Source: GCA-003244245 sp049673305 (GTDB lineage Bacteria > Actinomycetota > Actinomycetes > Mycobacteriales > Pseudonocardiaceae). From it: a stretch of DNA of 64,000 bases. A program made the position numbers and the translations under genes. How positions within the stretch are numbered: the stretch's first letter is position 1; each line of letters begins with the position of its first letter. Location: NCBI GenBank assembly GCA_049673305.1, contig JBATXM010000256.1:1-64000 (forward strand), in the 5' to 3' direction. The notes under the pieces are model-generated. The model was not told the DNA's origin. It saw only the letters and a program-made list of their open reading frames with translations, and did not search any database. Shown piece by piece: positions 1 to 7,424 of the stretch.

Positions 1-71
1 CTCCACCACACCGAACAAACCAGACAGAACGTAGCGGAAGTTGACCTCACGGCCCGGTGTCGGCTACCGCG

Positions 72-224
72 TCACCACAGCTCAGAGGCATATACGACCA
101 AAATTTCTTCGGGGCTACGGGCACCCCGGTACGCGCCACGGGCGCCGCTGCGGAACGCGGCCAGGACACCGAGCCCGGCCAACGCCACCACCACGACCAA
201 CACCGGAACCACAGACGGAGTCAT
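72..224 (-). CDS. small single-pass membrane protein, hypothetical
   Basis: A 50-residue protein. The ATG at 224 overlaps the stop of the upstream gene as ATGA, so translation is probably coupled. Residues about 4-22 form one hydrophobic stretch (VVPVLVVVVALAGLGVLAAF) followed by a basic/polar tail, as in a small membrane-anchored protein. Longer upstream starts in this frame would only read over the neighbouring gene. It is the last visible member of a three-gene leftward unit. Bases 1-71 hold no gene I can support. No family recognised; function unknown. Confidence 0.5.
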   Translation of the reverse strand: MTPSVVPVLVVVVALAGLGVLAAFRSGARGAYRGARSPEEILVVYASELW

Positions 225-508
225 CGGGGCGCACCCCCACCCCGGTAGTGGGGTACCTGACGGGTGGCGGCCTTGCGGACCCGTAACAGCAGCGAGATCA
301 CCGCGGCTACGACGGGCACGTCCCAGCTGGCCAGCCACTCCAGCATGCGCTCGTCATAAGCGCCCAGCTCTACCCCCTGCAGGGCCGCCACCAGCGCCGT
401 CCGGCGCTCCTGGGCGTGGGCGTGGTGGTATCGGCCGCCGGGGTGGGACACAAACGGGGCGTGCACGCTGACCGGCGCGCGGTCCAGCGGCTCCAGGGGC
501 CCGCGCAT
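221..508 (-). CDS. hypothetical protein, middle gene of a coupled operon
   Basis: A 95-residue protein whose ATG (508-506) overlaps the TGA of the gene before it (510-508) and whose own TGA overlaps the next ATG. This double overlap is the main evidence that it is real. The N-terminus is Pro/His rich; the C-terminal half has an amphipathic then hydrophobic segment around WDVPVVAAVISLLLRV and a basic tail. I do not recognise the family. Short coupled genes like this are common in actinobacterial integrative elements, which fits the accessory setting. Confidence 0.5.
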   Translation of the reverse strand: MRGPLEPLDRAPVSVHAPFVSHPGGRYHHAHAQERRTALVAALQGVELGAYDERMLEWLASWDVPVVAAVISLLLRVRKAATRQVPHYRGGGAPR

Positions 509-855
509 CACCGCACCTCCCCGGCCAGGTCGGCACCGGATGGGCGTGGCGTGGCGGGGCGGGATTCGTTGCGGCAGCACCGCCGGCAGTACCGGTACTC
601 ACTGGGTGCTGGGTGTCCGTCGGCGGTGACCGGGTGGCGCCATTGGCTGAACTGGTGGCCCTCGGCTTCGCAGGTGAGTACCGGCGCGCACGCTGAGCAC
701 AGCAACCGCCTACCCCGCCCGGCCCGCCACCTGTGCGCGGTGGCGGCGGTCAGCGCGGTGCGCTCGGTGCGGTAGTGCGCCTCGAACCCGGGGCTGCCTA
801 GGGCGTCTCCGCACTGGTCACAGTGGACACTCACGCAGGTGTGGACCTGTAGCAT
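508..855 (-). CDS. Cys-rich, probably zinc-binding small protein
   Basis: The chosen start is the ATG at 855, which has GAGGAG seven bases upstream; an earlier ATG at 873 lacks such a site. The protein has 115 residues with a CDQCG pair near the N-terminus, a CSAC pair in the middle and a CRRCCR cluster near the C-terminus, a pattern expected of zinc-ribbon folds. It heads the leftward unit of three overlapping genes. The biochemical role is unknown; a nucleic-acid or protein-binding zinc protein is only an inference from the cysteine spacing. Confidence 0.55.
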   Translation of the reverse strand: MLQVHTCVSVHCDQCGDALGSPGFEAHYRTERTALTAATAHRWRAGRGRRLLCSACAPVLTCEAEGHQFSQWRHPVTADGHPAPSEYRYCRRCCRNESRPATPRPSGADLAGEVR

Positions 856-1074
856 GTTGATCTCCTCGATCACTCGTGTTGGGTGGTGGGGAGACCCGGC
901 TCGGCGACTCTGCTGGCAGGCACTTGACCGCCGGGCCGGGGAAATCGTTGACGTCGTGATGCGGGTGTGCGGCTACCTCGTGGCGCGCCACCGATCTCGT
1001 CCGACTCGGGCTTGTTCTGCGCTGGTGTCATCCATGGCGGCAAGGAAACCGGGTCAGGGCGGGGGTGCGGCAGT

Positions 1075-1112
1075 GTGCACAGCGGGTGCATCCGTGCACA
1101 CGGGGTGTGCAC
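1075..1112. promoter_or_regulatory. cluster of three GTGCAC palindromes upstream of the XRE/TPR gene
   Basis: GTGCAC occurs at 1075-1080, 1094-1099 and 1107-1112, with a near copy (GTGCAT) at 1086. They lie 37-75 bases before the GTG start of the regulator at 1149 and between divergent genes. Spacing is irregular (19 and 13 bases), so this could be an operator cluster for the adjacent regulator, or coincidence in GC-rich DNA. Confidence 0.3.
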
Positions 1113-1148
1113 GGGGGTGCTTTACTACGTCTGAGGTGATGGTCCACA

Positions 1149-2546
1149 GTGGGCGCCGAACGAGAGTCAAACGGGCTTCTAGCAGCGGTGATGCAGCAGG
1201 CCGGGGTGAGTAACAAGGGTTTGGCCACCCGTGTGCGCGTTGAGGCCGCGAAGACCGGACATGACATCTCTCCCGATCATGTCTCGGTGCGGCGGTGGCT
1301 CGATGGGGTGCGGCCCCATGACGACACGATTCGGTGTATCGCCGCAGCACTTGGCACGAAGCTGGGTCGGAAGGTCACGTTCGCGGAGATCGGGTTCGAC
1401 TGGGTGGTAAAGGTGGCCGAGGTCGACCTCTTGGACGATGGCGCGCAGTACTTACCCAAGTCTGACCAGGCTGTTGACCTGCTGGCCGCTCTTACGTCCG
1501 CTGATCTCTCGGATGGTCCAGCTCTGGCTGCGTCTGCTTGGGTGTCGGCTGTTGCCCCCAGCGTCATCGCCGGATACTTGTTCGCGGAGCCGCAACGTCT
1601 TGCATACTCTGGTCCGCTAGCTGTGTCGGACGTGGATGTAGCAGGGCGAATTCGCACGACCATCAGGTATCTTATGGATCTGGATTTCCGGTTCGGCGGT
1701 GGGCACACGCGAAAGATGTTGCTGGTTTACTGGAATGCAGAGATTGTTCCCGCGTTGCGGCGGCGTTACCTTGAAGTTATTCGTCGTGAGGTTATGAGCG
1801 CTGCTGCTGATGCGGCTGAACTGCTCGGTTGGAGCGCGTATGACGCGGGGCGGCACGGTGTCGCTCAGTGTTATTTCGTGCAAGGTTTGCGTTTGGCGCG
1901 GGAGGCGAACGATCGCTTGATGGGTGGTCAGATTCTTTCGAACCTGAGTCATCAAGCTAACTACCTTGGTAATTTCAGTGAGGCCATACAATTTGCGCGA
2001 GCCGCTCAGGCGGCTACCGTCGGGGAGGCTTCAGCAACTGTGAGCGCGATGTTTCTCGCTATGGAGGCGCGGGCGCTCGCGAGTATCGGGGATGCCCGCG
2101 CTTGCGCGGCGGTGCTCCATCGAGCGGAACAAGAATTTGACCAGAGCAATCCGAGTGCAGATCCCGACTGGATCGGCTATTTTGACGCTTGGGAGCTTGC
2201 GGGGGAGGCCGCGCATTGTTTCCGAGATCTCGGTCAGCCCCGCGAAACTCGACTCTTTGTCGCGCAGGCAATCGATCCGATTCGTACCCCCGCGCGGACC
2301 CGTGCGTTTATTGACATGGTCGGCGCGGCAGGAGCATTGCGTGCCGGGGATCTCGACCAGGCTGTCTCCATCGCGACGGACGTCGTCAGGTCTGCTAACT
2401 CGTTGCAGTCCAGTCGGTATATCCGGTACGTGACAGACTTTCACAAGTCTCTTACGGAGAAGAACGCTTCTCATCCGTCCGTACGGGAATTCACCGAATT
2501 AGTGAGGGTGTCCTATCCGGCGTTGGTGATACCGGGGGGAGTTTAG
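1149..2546 (+). CDS. XRE-type HTH regulator with TPR-like helical repeats
   Basis: A 465-residue protein starting at GTG. The first ~80 residues look like an HTH domain that tolerates alternative pairing (QAGVSNKGLA...SVRRWLDG), as in the actinobacterial family of HTH proteins with a long helical C-terminus. From about residue 210 onward the sequence is a run of Ala-rich helical repeats (AELLGWSAYDAG, GGQILSNLSHQANYLGNF) typical of TPR sensor domains. It converges on, and overlaps by 4 bases with, the APH-family kinase gene. Such regulators are often found beside phosphotransferase genes, and a regulatory partnership is plausible. Its codon use is less GC-biased than the core genes, suggesting transfer. 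Confidence 0.75.
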   Translation: MGAERESNGLLAAVMQQAGVSNKGLATRVRVEAAKTGHDISPDHVSVRRWLDGVRPHDDTIRCIAAALGTKLGRKVTFAEIGFDWVVKVAEVDLLDDGAQYLPKSDQAVDLLAALTSADLSDGPALAASAWVSAVAPSVIAGYLFAEPQRLAYSGPLAVSDVDVAGRIRTTIRYLMDLDFRFGGGHTRKMLLVYWNAEIVPALRRRYLEVIRREVMSAAADAAELLGWSAYDAGRHGVAQCYFVQGLRLAREANDRLMGGQILSNLSHQANYLGNFSEAIQFARAAQAATVGEASATVSAMFLAMEARALASIGDARACAAVLHRAEQEFDQSNPSADPDWIGYFDAWELAGEAAHCFRDLGQPRETRLFVAQAIDPIRTPARTRAFIDMVGAAGALRAGDLDQAVSIATDVVRSANSLQSSRYIRYVTDFHKSLTEKNASHPSVREFTELVRVSYPALVIPGGV

Positions 2547-3460
2547 AACGGACGCCAGCCAGAGGACGGCTCACCTCGAAGCGTCCGCATCCGCACCTGG
2601 TACTCGTCAGCAAGCTCAGGCGATTCAGCGACGTTCTGCATGAGCCAGGTCGTCATCTTCAGTTCGTGTACTGCGCGCAGGACATCGAATCCTTCTGTCC
2701 AGCGTGTCACGTCGTACCCGTACGCATCGACGAACTGACTGTACTCGTCATCGGTCCACCACCTTGCTGTCAGATACTCAGTCGCCGTCATGGCGAGATC
2801 CCACTCCGGCTGACCCCACGCGAACCGCTCAAAGTCGATCAACACAGGTTGACCGTCGCGAATCATCAGGTTTTCAGAGTGCGCATCTCCATGTGTCGGC
2901 GCGGGCTGAAGACGATAGCGAAGCCCTAGTAACTCCGACTGAAGGAAACTCAGCCGTTGCATCAGAACAGATTTATCAGTAAACGGTACTTTGGAGGCTT
3001 CGATTCGCCGCCGCACACGTCCAAGAATGTCTTCATGCGGCAGGGTGAATGTGGTGGGAGGTGGCGTGGCATGGAGACGGCGAAGTACTGTCCCTAACGT
3101 AGCTATGTCCCGCCGGTCGCCAGGGCGACCGGCTATGAATCGCCAGAAGGTGACGGGGTAGCCCCCGGCCGATACCGGCTGGAGAACGTCATAAACTTGA
3201 GCCGCCGGAAAACTCATCTTCGCGAGCCAGTGCGCGACGTTGACCTCTTTCGCTGCGTCTGTCCAGTAATCCATGGTGCGCGCGATTCGAACGATAATGC
3301 CGTCCTCTGGTAGGTGAAACAGTGCGTTCTCCCCGAACCTGATAAGACGTGCATCGTTACCGTTGAGCCCGGCGGTCGAGCACGCTGTCCGCAAGGTCTC
3401 CCAAGACGAGGGGACACTCAATGGCGTGGCCTCGGCTGAACCACCCGTTCCGTTACTCAC
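2543..3460 (-). CDS. aminoglycoside phosphotransferase (APH)-family kinase
   Basis: A 305-residue protein with the APH/choline-kinase fold signature: the catalytic loop HGDAHSENLM, followed by the metal-binding IDFE in LIDFERFAWGQPEWDLA. The N-lobe contains an ATP-site-like strand (IVRIARTMDYW). These proteins phosphorylate small-molecule hydroxyls; the substrate cannot be told from sequence, and many relatives are not antibiotic-resistance enzymes. It is convergent with the XRE/TPR regulator, overlapping its last 4 bases, so no terminator separates them. Kinase assignment is firm; substrate unknown. Confidence 0.85.
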   Translation of the reverse strand: MSNGTGGSAEATPLSVPSSWETLRTACSTAGLNGNDARLIRFGENALFHLPEDGIIVRIARTMDYWTDAAKEVNVAHWLAKMSFPAAQVYDVLQPVSAGGYPVTFWRFIAGRPGDRRDIATLGTVLRRLHATPPPTTFTLPHEDILGRVRRRIEASKVPFTDKSVLMQRLSFLQSELLGLRYRLQPAPTHGDAHSENLMIRDGQPVLIDFERFAWGQPEWDLAMTATEYLTARWWTDDEYSQFVDAYGYDVTRWTEGFDVLRAVHELKMTTWLMQNVAESPELADEYQVRMRTLRGEPSSGWRPF

Positions 3461-3593
3461 CGCCCCAGGGTACTGACGTTCCCTGGTTCCTCTCTTGTCC
3501 TGTTATCGCAGGATGATCTCCCGAGATCACACGGGCCGTGCGGCAGTACCCAATTCTTTGATCGCCTACGCCGTTCCGGGCTGGTCAGACGGG

Positions 3594-3953
3594 TCAGGCC
3601 ATCTCGGTCGGCCCGTCGTTGTCGCCGTCGTACCAGTTTCGTGCCCAGTCGGTCTCGCAGTCGCTGGCCGTGCCATGCGGCCGAGCGTCCGTGTACCGCC
3701 CATGGTCGAACTCATCGGCCACGCGCGTAGCAGGATCGCCCCCCCCCCCGCGCCCCACCTGCTGAGCCAGCTGAGCGTCTCGGCGACCAGGTTGGCCGTC
3801 CTGCGGGACGAGCCGACTGGCCCACCACACAGCCGCGTGGCGTCGATCACGGGGCCGGGGGTGGTGGATCGAGTCTGAGCGGTACGGGGATTCCTTCGGG
3901 GTGAACTCACTTGCCGCGGGTCTCCAGTTGTGCGTAGATTTTGCACTGTCCAC
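3594..3953 (-). CDS. possible hypothetical protein spanning an 11-base homopolymer
   Basis: An open frame of up to 119 residues. The C-terminal part reads like a genuine acidic protein (ADEFDHGRYTDARPHG, then DWARNWYDGDNDG). The frame crosses eleven C residues on the plus strand (3739-3749), read here as GRGGGGD; a one-base slip would switch to the other long frame (3566-4117). The N-terminus runs into the hairpin at 3939-3975, so the true start is probably an internal GTG. No family recognised. It could be a contingency-type gene, a decayed gene, or the tract could be a sequencing error. Confidence 0.3.
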   Translation of the reverse strand: MDSAKSTHNWRPAASEFTPKESPYRSDSIHHPRPRDRRHAAVWWASRLVPQDGQPGRRDAQLAQQVGRGGGGDPATRVADEFDHGRYTDARPHGTASDCETDWARNWYDGDNDGPTEMA

Positions 3954-3975
3954 TCCCGTAGTGGACAGTGCAAAA
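3939..3975. repeat. perfect 16-bp inverted repeat with 5-base loop
   Basis: Left arm 3939-3954 (TTTTGCACTGTCCACT), loop CCCGT, right arm 3960-3975 is the exact reverse complement. It starts with four T and ends with four A, so on either strand the stem closes with an A/T run, like a bidirectional intrinsic terminator. It could also be an operator or the end of a mobile element. It sits in otherwise poorly coding DNA between the APH kinase and a small conserved protein. Confidence 0.55.
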
Positions 3976-4216
3976 GTGGACCAGATTGGTAGTCGAGAAA
4001 TTCGCTTCTGCGTACCCCGTTAGCGAATTTGATGAGGGCGTGTGGCATGACCGCACTACCCCGGGCGCGTTGAATCTCCTTATGGTCATCCAGCAACTGT
4101 CGTGACATTATGTCCAAGCGCTCACGGAAGGAAAAAGAAAGCGTGATACGCTGCGCACTGCGGCCGTCTAGGTCAGAATCACCGAGCCCGCCTCGCGGTC
4201 GCTATCCCGCCCCCGC

Positions 4217-4441
4217 TCACCCAAGCCACTCGGTCAAGATGTCACGCAGCGCCTTGGCGCTCTCCTCATCGAGGGTGATCACGCATTCGCCCGTGACATG
4301 GGGATCGAGCGCAAGCGATCTGCCTTGTAGGCTCACCATGAGGTTGGCGAAACCGATTGGGCCTCGGTGCAGCGCACACGTCGCGGGGATCGCCTTGCGG
4401 CGACCGGTGCTTGGGCGGTTGGCATGATTGTACAATTTCAT
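4217..4441 (-). CDS. small conserved actinobacterial hypothetical protein (74 aa)
   Basis: A 74-residue protein starting at ATG 4441 with a strong AAGGAAAGGAA stretch just upstream. The sequence is compact: basic N-terminus (MKLYNHANRPSTGRRKAIPATC), a beta-rich middle (GFANLMVSLQGRSLALDPHV) and an acidic helical end (LDEESAKALRDILTEWLG). The alternation of predicted strands and a C-terminal helix, plus the clear ribosome site, supports a real gene. I recall similar short proteins in actinomycetes but cannot name a domain. No neighbour overlaps it, and its role is unknown. Confidence 0.65.
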   Translation of the reverse strand: MKLYNHANRPSTGRRKAIPATCALHRGPIGFANLMVSLQGRSLALDPHVTGECVITLDEESAKALRDILTEWLG

Positions 4442-4680
4442 GATGATTCCTTTCCTTGGTGTGGGAAAAACGTATTTCGATCTTCAGTGTTGGGGTCGAG
4501 TAGGCATGGTGGGTGTCACCTTGGGGCGGGCTGATCATTGATCGTCCACAGGTGGAAGGCATGGGCCCACCCCCCGGATTTCTGACCCGGCGGGCATCTG
4601 ACTGGGGCCGATGAGTCATTCATCCACCCCGGTTATCGTGACGATGCTCACCTCCACCAGGGGCATGCCGGTCCGTACCG

Positions 4681-4770
4681 CTACCATCGCGGCCGCTTGA
4701 TGCTCGTATACACGATGCGTCTGGCAACCAGCCACCTATTCTTCTTACTCTTGCGAGTGGTGTGTTTCAC
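4681..4770 (-). CDS. possible 29-residue basic micro-protein
   Basis: GTG at 4770 is preceded at 8 bases by AGGAGAA, a good ribosome site. The product is very basic (VKHTTRKSKKNRW..., ending TSIKRPRW). A second tiny frame starts at ATG 4687, overlapping its stop, and runs 23 codons to 4616. No homologue is known to me. Evidence is the ribosome site and the composition only, so this is tentative. Confidence 0.25.
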   Translation of the reverse strand: MKHTTRKSKKNRWLVARRIVYTSIKRPRW

Positions 4771-4887
4771 GCGCGGTTCTCCTGGGAGTTGTCAACTGGA
4801 TGCGGTTGGTGAGCGGGCGGTAGGCACGATGGTGGTTCCCCGGCCATCGCCAGCGAATTGCTCCCGTGGCTCGCCGCGGATCTGGTG

Positions 4888-5249
4888 TCATATGACCCGG
4901 GGGCGGGGCCGACTCGGGTCATGGCCGCCACCGGGCCCCGGCCCCGTCACTGCGGCCGGGGCGCAGGACGGCCACCACCACCTGGGCTGGCGATGACCCC
5001 GGCGCCGAGTCCGGTCCGCGGTGGGTTGCGGTTGTCGGGTGGCGGCGAGGACTGCGGCGCATCGGGGGCAGGGTTTGCTGGTCATCGTGGCCAGTGCCGG
5101 GGGAAGGTGAACCGGTAGCCGCAGATCGCCCGGTAGCATCGGTGACCGTGACGCCCGGCGGCGGCCACGTCCCGCTCGGTCACCTCATGCGCCACGTTCG
5201 ACATCCAACAGGTGATCGAGACCGTGACCAACCGATCAGCCACGACCAC
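4888..5249 (-). pseudogene. frameshifted paralogue of the Cys-containing small protein at 5236-5745
   Basis: Reading from 5249 gives VVVADRLVTVSITC... AHEVTERDVAAAGRHGH... AICGYR, which matches the neighbouring gene (VVLVAERLFTIPITC... AHEVTDENIAAGRRSGH... ALCGYR) almost position by position. After CGYR the frame stops (TGA 5084-5082), while the rest of the family pattern, PCPRCAAVLAA, continues in another frame from an ATG at 5085 that overlaps that stop. The gap between the two halves is 38 bases rather than the 36 seen in the intact copy, consistent with an indel. The ATGA overlap could allow reinitiation, giving two half proteins, but decay is more likely. Confidence 0.5.
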
Positions 5250-5745
5250 CACCGCCCAGCAGCGGCACGCCAGCCCGGCCGCCCAGTGATCCGACCGGGC
5301 CAGACCCGGAGGAGGGATCGGTTCCGGGCACCGAGGTCCCAGTCATGGTCCTCACCGGACCCCCGGTCCCGGTGACACGGCTGGGGTGCAGGATCCGCCA
5401 GAGCCACCCGGAGCGGCGGTGCCGCCCGCGCCGGGTCGGGACTGCGGGGGATCGCGACGCGACCAGTACGGCGACGCACTCGGGGCAAGGCCGGCCGACG
5501 GGGGCGGCCATCGCTGCGGCGATGACGCGATAGCCGCAGAGCGCCTGGTAGTGCCCGCTCCGGCGGCCAGCGGCGATGTTCTCATCGGTCACCTCGTGGG
5601 CCCGGTGGTCGAAGTAGCAGGTGATCGGGATCGTGAACAGCCGCTCAGCCACCAACACCACCCCCCAGTCGTGGGCCAGCCGAGCCACCCGATGACCCGA
5701 CCTCCGGGCGCGGGCCTGCGTGGGTGGCGGCGACACCAACGACAT
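5236..5745 (-). CDS. small Cys-containing protein, intact copy of a three-member local family
   Basis: The recognisable core (AHEVTDENIAAGRRSGHYQALCGYRV... PVGRPCPECVAVL) carries an isolated Cys in a CGYR motif and a CPEC pair, suggesting a small zinc or redox site. This core recurs at 4888-5249 (frameshifted) and 6914-7186 (diverged). Such short proteins are found in actinobacterial accessory regions beside XRE regulators. The start is uncertain: ATG 5745 is chosen over 5808 because the extra N-terminus is low complexity, but neither has a clear ribosome site. The C-terminal third is Gly/Arg-rich and may not be structured. Function unknown. Confidence 0.5.
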   Translation of the reverse strand: MSLVSPPPTQARARRSGHRVARLAHDWGVVLVAERLFTIPITCYFDHRAHEVTDENIAAGRRSGHYQALCGYRVIAAAMAAPVGRPCPECVAVLVASRSPAVPTRRGRHRRSGWLWRILHPSRVTGTGGPVRTMTGTSVPGTDPSSGSGPVGSLGGRAGVPLLGGGGRG

Positions 5746-6026
5746 CGGCGGGTTCCAGCGGGTGCGGGCGCCGCTCGTCACGGCGGCGCGCCCACCACCG
5801 CCCGGCACTCGATCCCGCCACCCGGGGGGTGGGATCTGGCTGGCCGACAGCGGCGGACACAGACACGGGACTGCTCGACGGATGGCCAGCCGCAGTCGTG
5901 GTGGGGACCTGAAGGCCGGGGATCCACGGTGCTGCCCACTGTGGCGTGATCACTCGCCGCGTGCATCCACCCTTTTCGTATGACCGCACCGACAACGCGC
6001 CGAGGCCGCAGTCATGGACTGTCGCA

Positions 6027-6269
6027 TTAATCATCTGGGTCGATCGCTTCATCCAACTCGTCGGCCCAGCGCGCCGCGTCCACGCCTAGCGTTGTCAGAT
6101 CACCGGCTAGCGACACCAGCTGGTGACCAATTCTGCGCAGGTCGCTCACGTTGAGTCCCTCGGTGTCTTGCCACATCAACTCAGCCACGCGTTGATTGAC
6201 CGTCTCTAGGCTCCGGCTGAACGCAGTCAACCGCGCGCCCAACTCGCGGCCTGGGTGGGGAAGATCCAT
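6027..6269 (-). CDS. small helical hypothetical protein (80 aa)
   Basis: ATG 6269 has GAGGGAG about 7 bases upstream, so it is preferred to the longer frame start at 6308. The 80-residue product is predicted to be nearly all helix with heptad-like spacing (LGARLTAFSRSLETVNQRVAEL, then LRRIGHQLVSLAGDLTTL) and a very acidic end (DELDEAIDPDD). It follows three overlapping leftward genes after a 116-base gap. No domain recognised; small helical proteins of this kind are frequent in actinobacterial integrative elements. Confidence 0.55.
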   Translation of the reverse strand: MDLPHPGRELGARLTAFSRSLETVNQRVAELMWQDTEGLNVSDLRRIGHQLVSLAGDLTTLGVDAARWADELDEAIDPDD

Positions 6270-6385
6270 GGTTTCTCCCTCGTGTGTGCGGTGGACAGTG
6301 TGGATCACCTAACGCCGTGGAACCGGCTGGCCGCCGGGAGCTCACGCGGTGGAGCGCGCAGGCTCGACCGGCGGCCAGCCGGGGT

Positions 6386-6679
6386 TTAGGGGTCCCAGTC
6401 GCACACCACGGTGCGCAGTACGCTCAACGTGTCCCCGCCGACTCGCTGGGTCACCGGCGGCTCATTCGGGACGATCAAAGATGATGTGCGGGCCCGGGTG
6501 GCGGTGCACGCCGTGCTGAATCCTGCGAGGTAGATGGTGTCCCGCCAGTTGAGGGTTTCCCGGGCGCCCCATAGCAGCCCGTCTGGGCCTGGCGCCACCC
6601 GCTGGAAGCTGAACCCGGCGCGCTTGGCTGCATCCAGCAGTCGCTTGGCGGCTACGAGATCCAGACTGTCAGCGGTCAT
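6386..6679 (-). CDS. hypothetical protein (97 aa), coupled to upstream gene
   Basis: ATG 6679 lies inside the end of the gene before it (11-base overlap) with GAGGGG at good distance, so translation is coupled. The product has a helical N-terminus (LVAAKRLLDAAKRAGF), then an aromatic/polar section (GPDGLLWGARETLNWRDTIYLAGF). No conserved motif is known to me. Its operon neighbours are equally uncharacterised, so the operon context gives no function. Confidence 0.5.
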   Translation of the reverse strand: MTADSLDLVAAKRLLDAAKRAGFSFQRVAPGPDGLLWGARETLNWRDTIYLAGFSTACTATRARTSSLIVPNEPPVTQRVGGDTLSVLRTVVCDWDP

Positions 6680-6947
6680 CGCCGTACCCCTCGAGCACCC
6701 GCACTAGGTGCGGGCGCAAGCTGGTCGGTCCGGCCTCACCGTCGAAGTGCACGTACAGTCGGTTGCTCCGACTCCGGTCGACGACCTCGCCCCGCTTGCG
6801 TAGCCGGGAGCGCAGCGCCCCGTACGAGCGGTCCACCTCGAGCTGCTCGACCCGGCACCCATCAGGAATGTGGGTGCCCTCAGCATCGCGCCACCGGTCA
6901 TAGATCGCGCCGCTCACGATGACGCCCACAGCGCGCACCTCGGGCAT
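6669..6947 (-). CDS. hypothetical protein (92 aa), mid-operon
   Basis: The product is beta-rich with a central basic helix (GALRSRLRKRGEVVDRSRSNRLYVHFDGEAG) and reads like a folded small protein. It overlaps the upstream gene by 34 bases and the downstream gene by 11. No ribosome site is visible before ATG 6947; internal GTG codons in the first 12 residues are alternatives. Family not recognised. Confidence 0.5.
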   Translation of the reverse strand: MPEVRAVGVIVSGAIYDRWRDAEGTHIPDGCRVEQLEVDRSYGALRSRLRKRGEVVDRSRSNRLYVHFDGEAGPTSLRPHLVRVLEGYGDDR

Positions 6948-7186
6948 CGCTGCCAGACTGGCGCGGTCCCACTCGTAACGAAAACCCGCGCGCCCCAGAT
7001 CGCCCGATGCCGACCGCCCACGCGGCGGCCACCAGCCATCGCCTCATCCGTCACGCGATGAGTCACGTTCGGAAAGCTGTCCATCATCTCGATCGCCAGC
7101 GGCGGCAGCGTCGGCGCGCTGGCCACCGGTGCGGCCCGGCGCTGGAAACCTGGCGGCGCGGCAACACGGTGATGCCTGCCAGCCAT
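6914..7186 (-). CDS. diverged third member of the local Cys-containing family
   Basis: ATG 7186 has AAGGAG five bases upstream. Residues about 38-85 align with the 5236-5745 product: THRVTDEAMAGGRR against AHEVTDENIAAGRR, then a matching CPRC pair. The CGYR cysteine is replaced (IWGARV), so if that residue binds metal or acts in redox this copy has lost it. It is the first gene of a leftward group of overlapping genes. The three related genes within 2.3 kb suggest tandem duplication with divergence. Confidence 0.5.
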   Translation of the reverse strand: MAGRHHRVAAPPGFQRRAAPVASAPTLPPLAIEMMDSFPNVTHRVTDEAMAGGRRVGGRHRAIWGARVFVTSGTAPVWQRCPRCALWASS

Positions 7187-7282
7187 GGCAACTCCTTCTG
7201 TCGTTGGGATGGTCGTCGGCGCCCATCCCTAAGCCCGAGTGGACGCTCCAGGCGGCGCACGGCCTCTGATCTACCGTGACTC

Positions 7283-7346
7283 GACACTTGTCATATGACT
7301 CATGTCACGAACAGGCTACGACGACACTAGTCATATGACAAGTGTC
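7283..7346. promoter_or_regulatory. twin 24-bp palindromic operators before the XRE regulator
   Basis: Site 1 (7283-7306) and site 2 (7323-7346) share the core GTCATATGAC, itself a perfect palindrome, and outer arms GACACT and its complement. Centres are 40 bases apart, about four helical turns, which favours two dimers binding the same face. They sit 79-142 bases before the ATG of the XRE/DUF5753 gene and also upstream of the leftward gene at 7186, so the regulator could control both directions. Confidence 0.6.
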
Positions 7347-7424
7347 AAGTGATGGGTGGTGTGGTGCGACAAGCACGGGGGGGCTGACAATGTCGGTCGG
7401 CACGTGCTGAGGGAGGACCCGACG

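Noticed and set aside
1..71. Possible start of another leftward gene (frame with VNFRYVLSGLFGVVE)
   Set aside because: No start codon in that frame after an upstream stop and the window edge cuts it; too little to support.
4697..4996. Plus-strand frame with a hydrophobic start (SHLFFLLLRVVCF)
   Set aside because: Antisense to the basic micro-frame with a ribosome site and to the 4888-5085 frame; rest of frame is low complexity.
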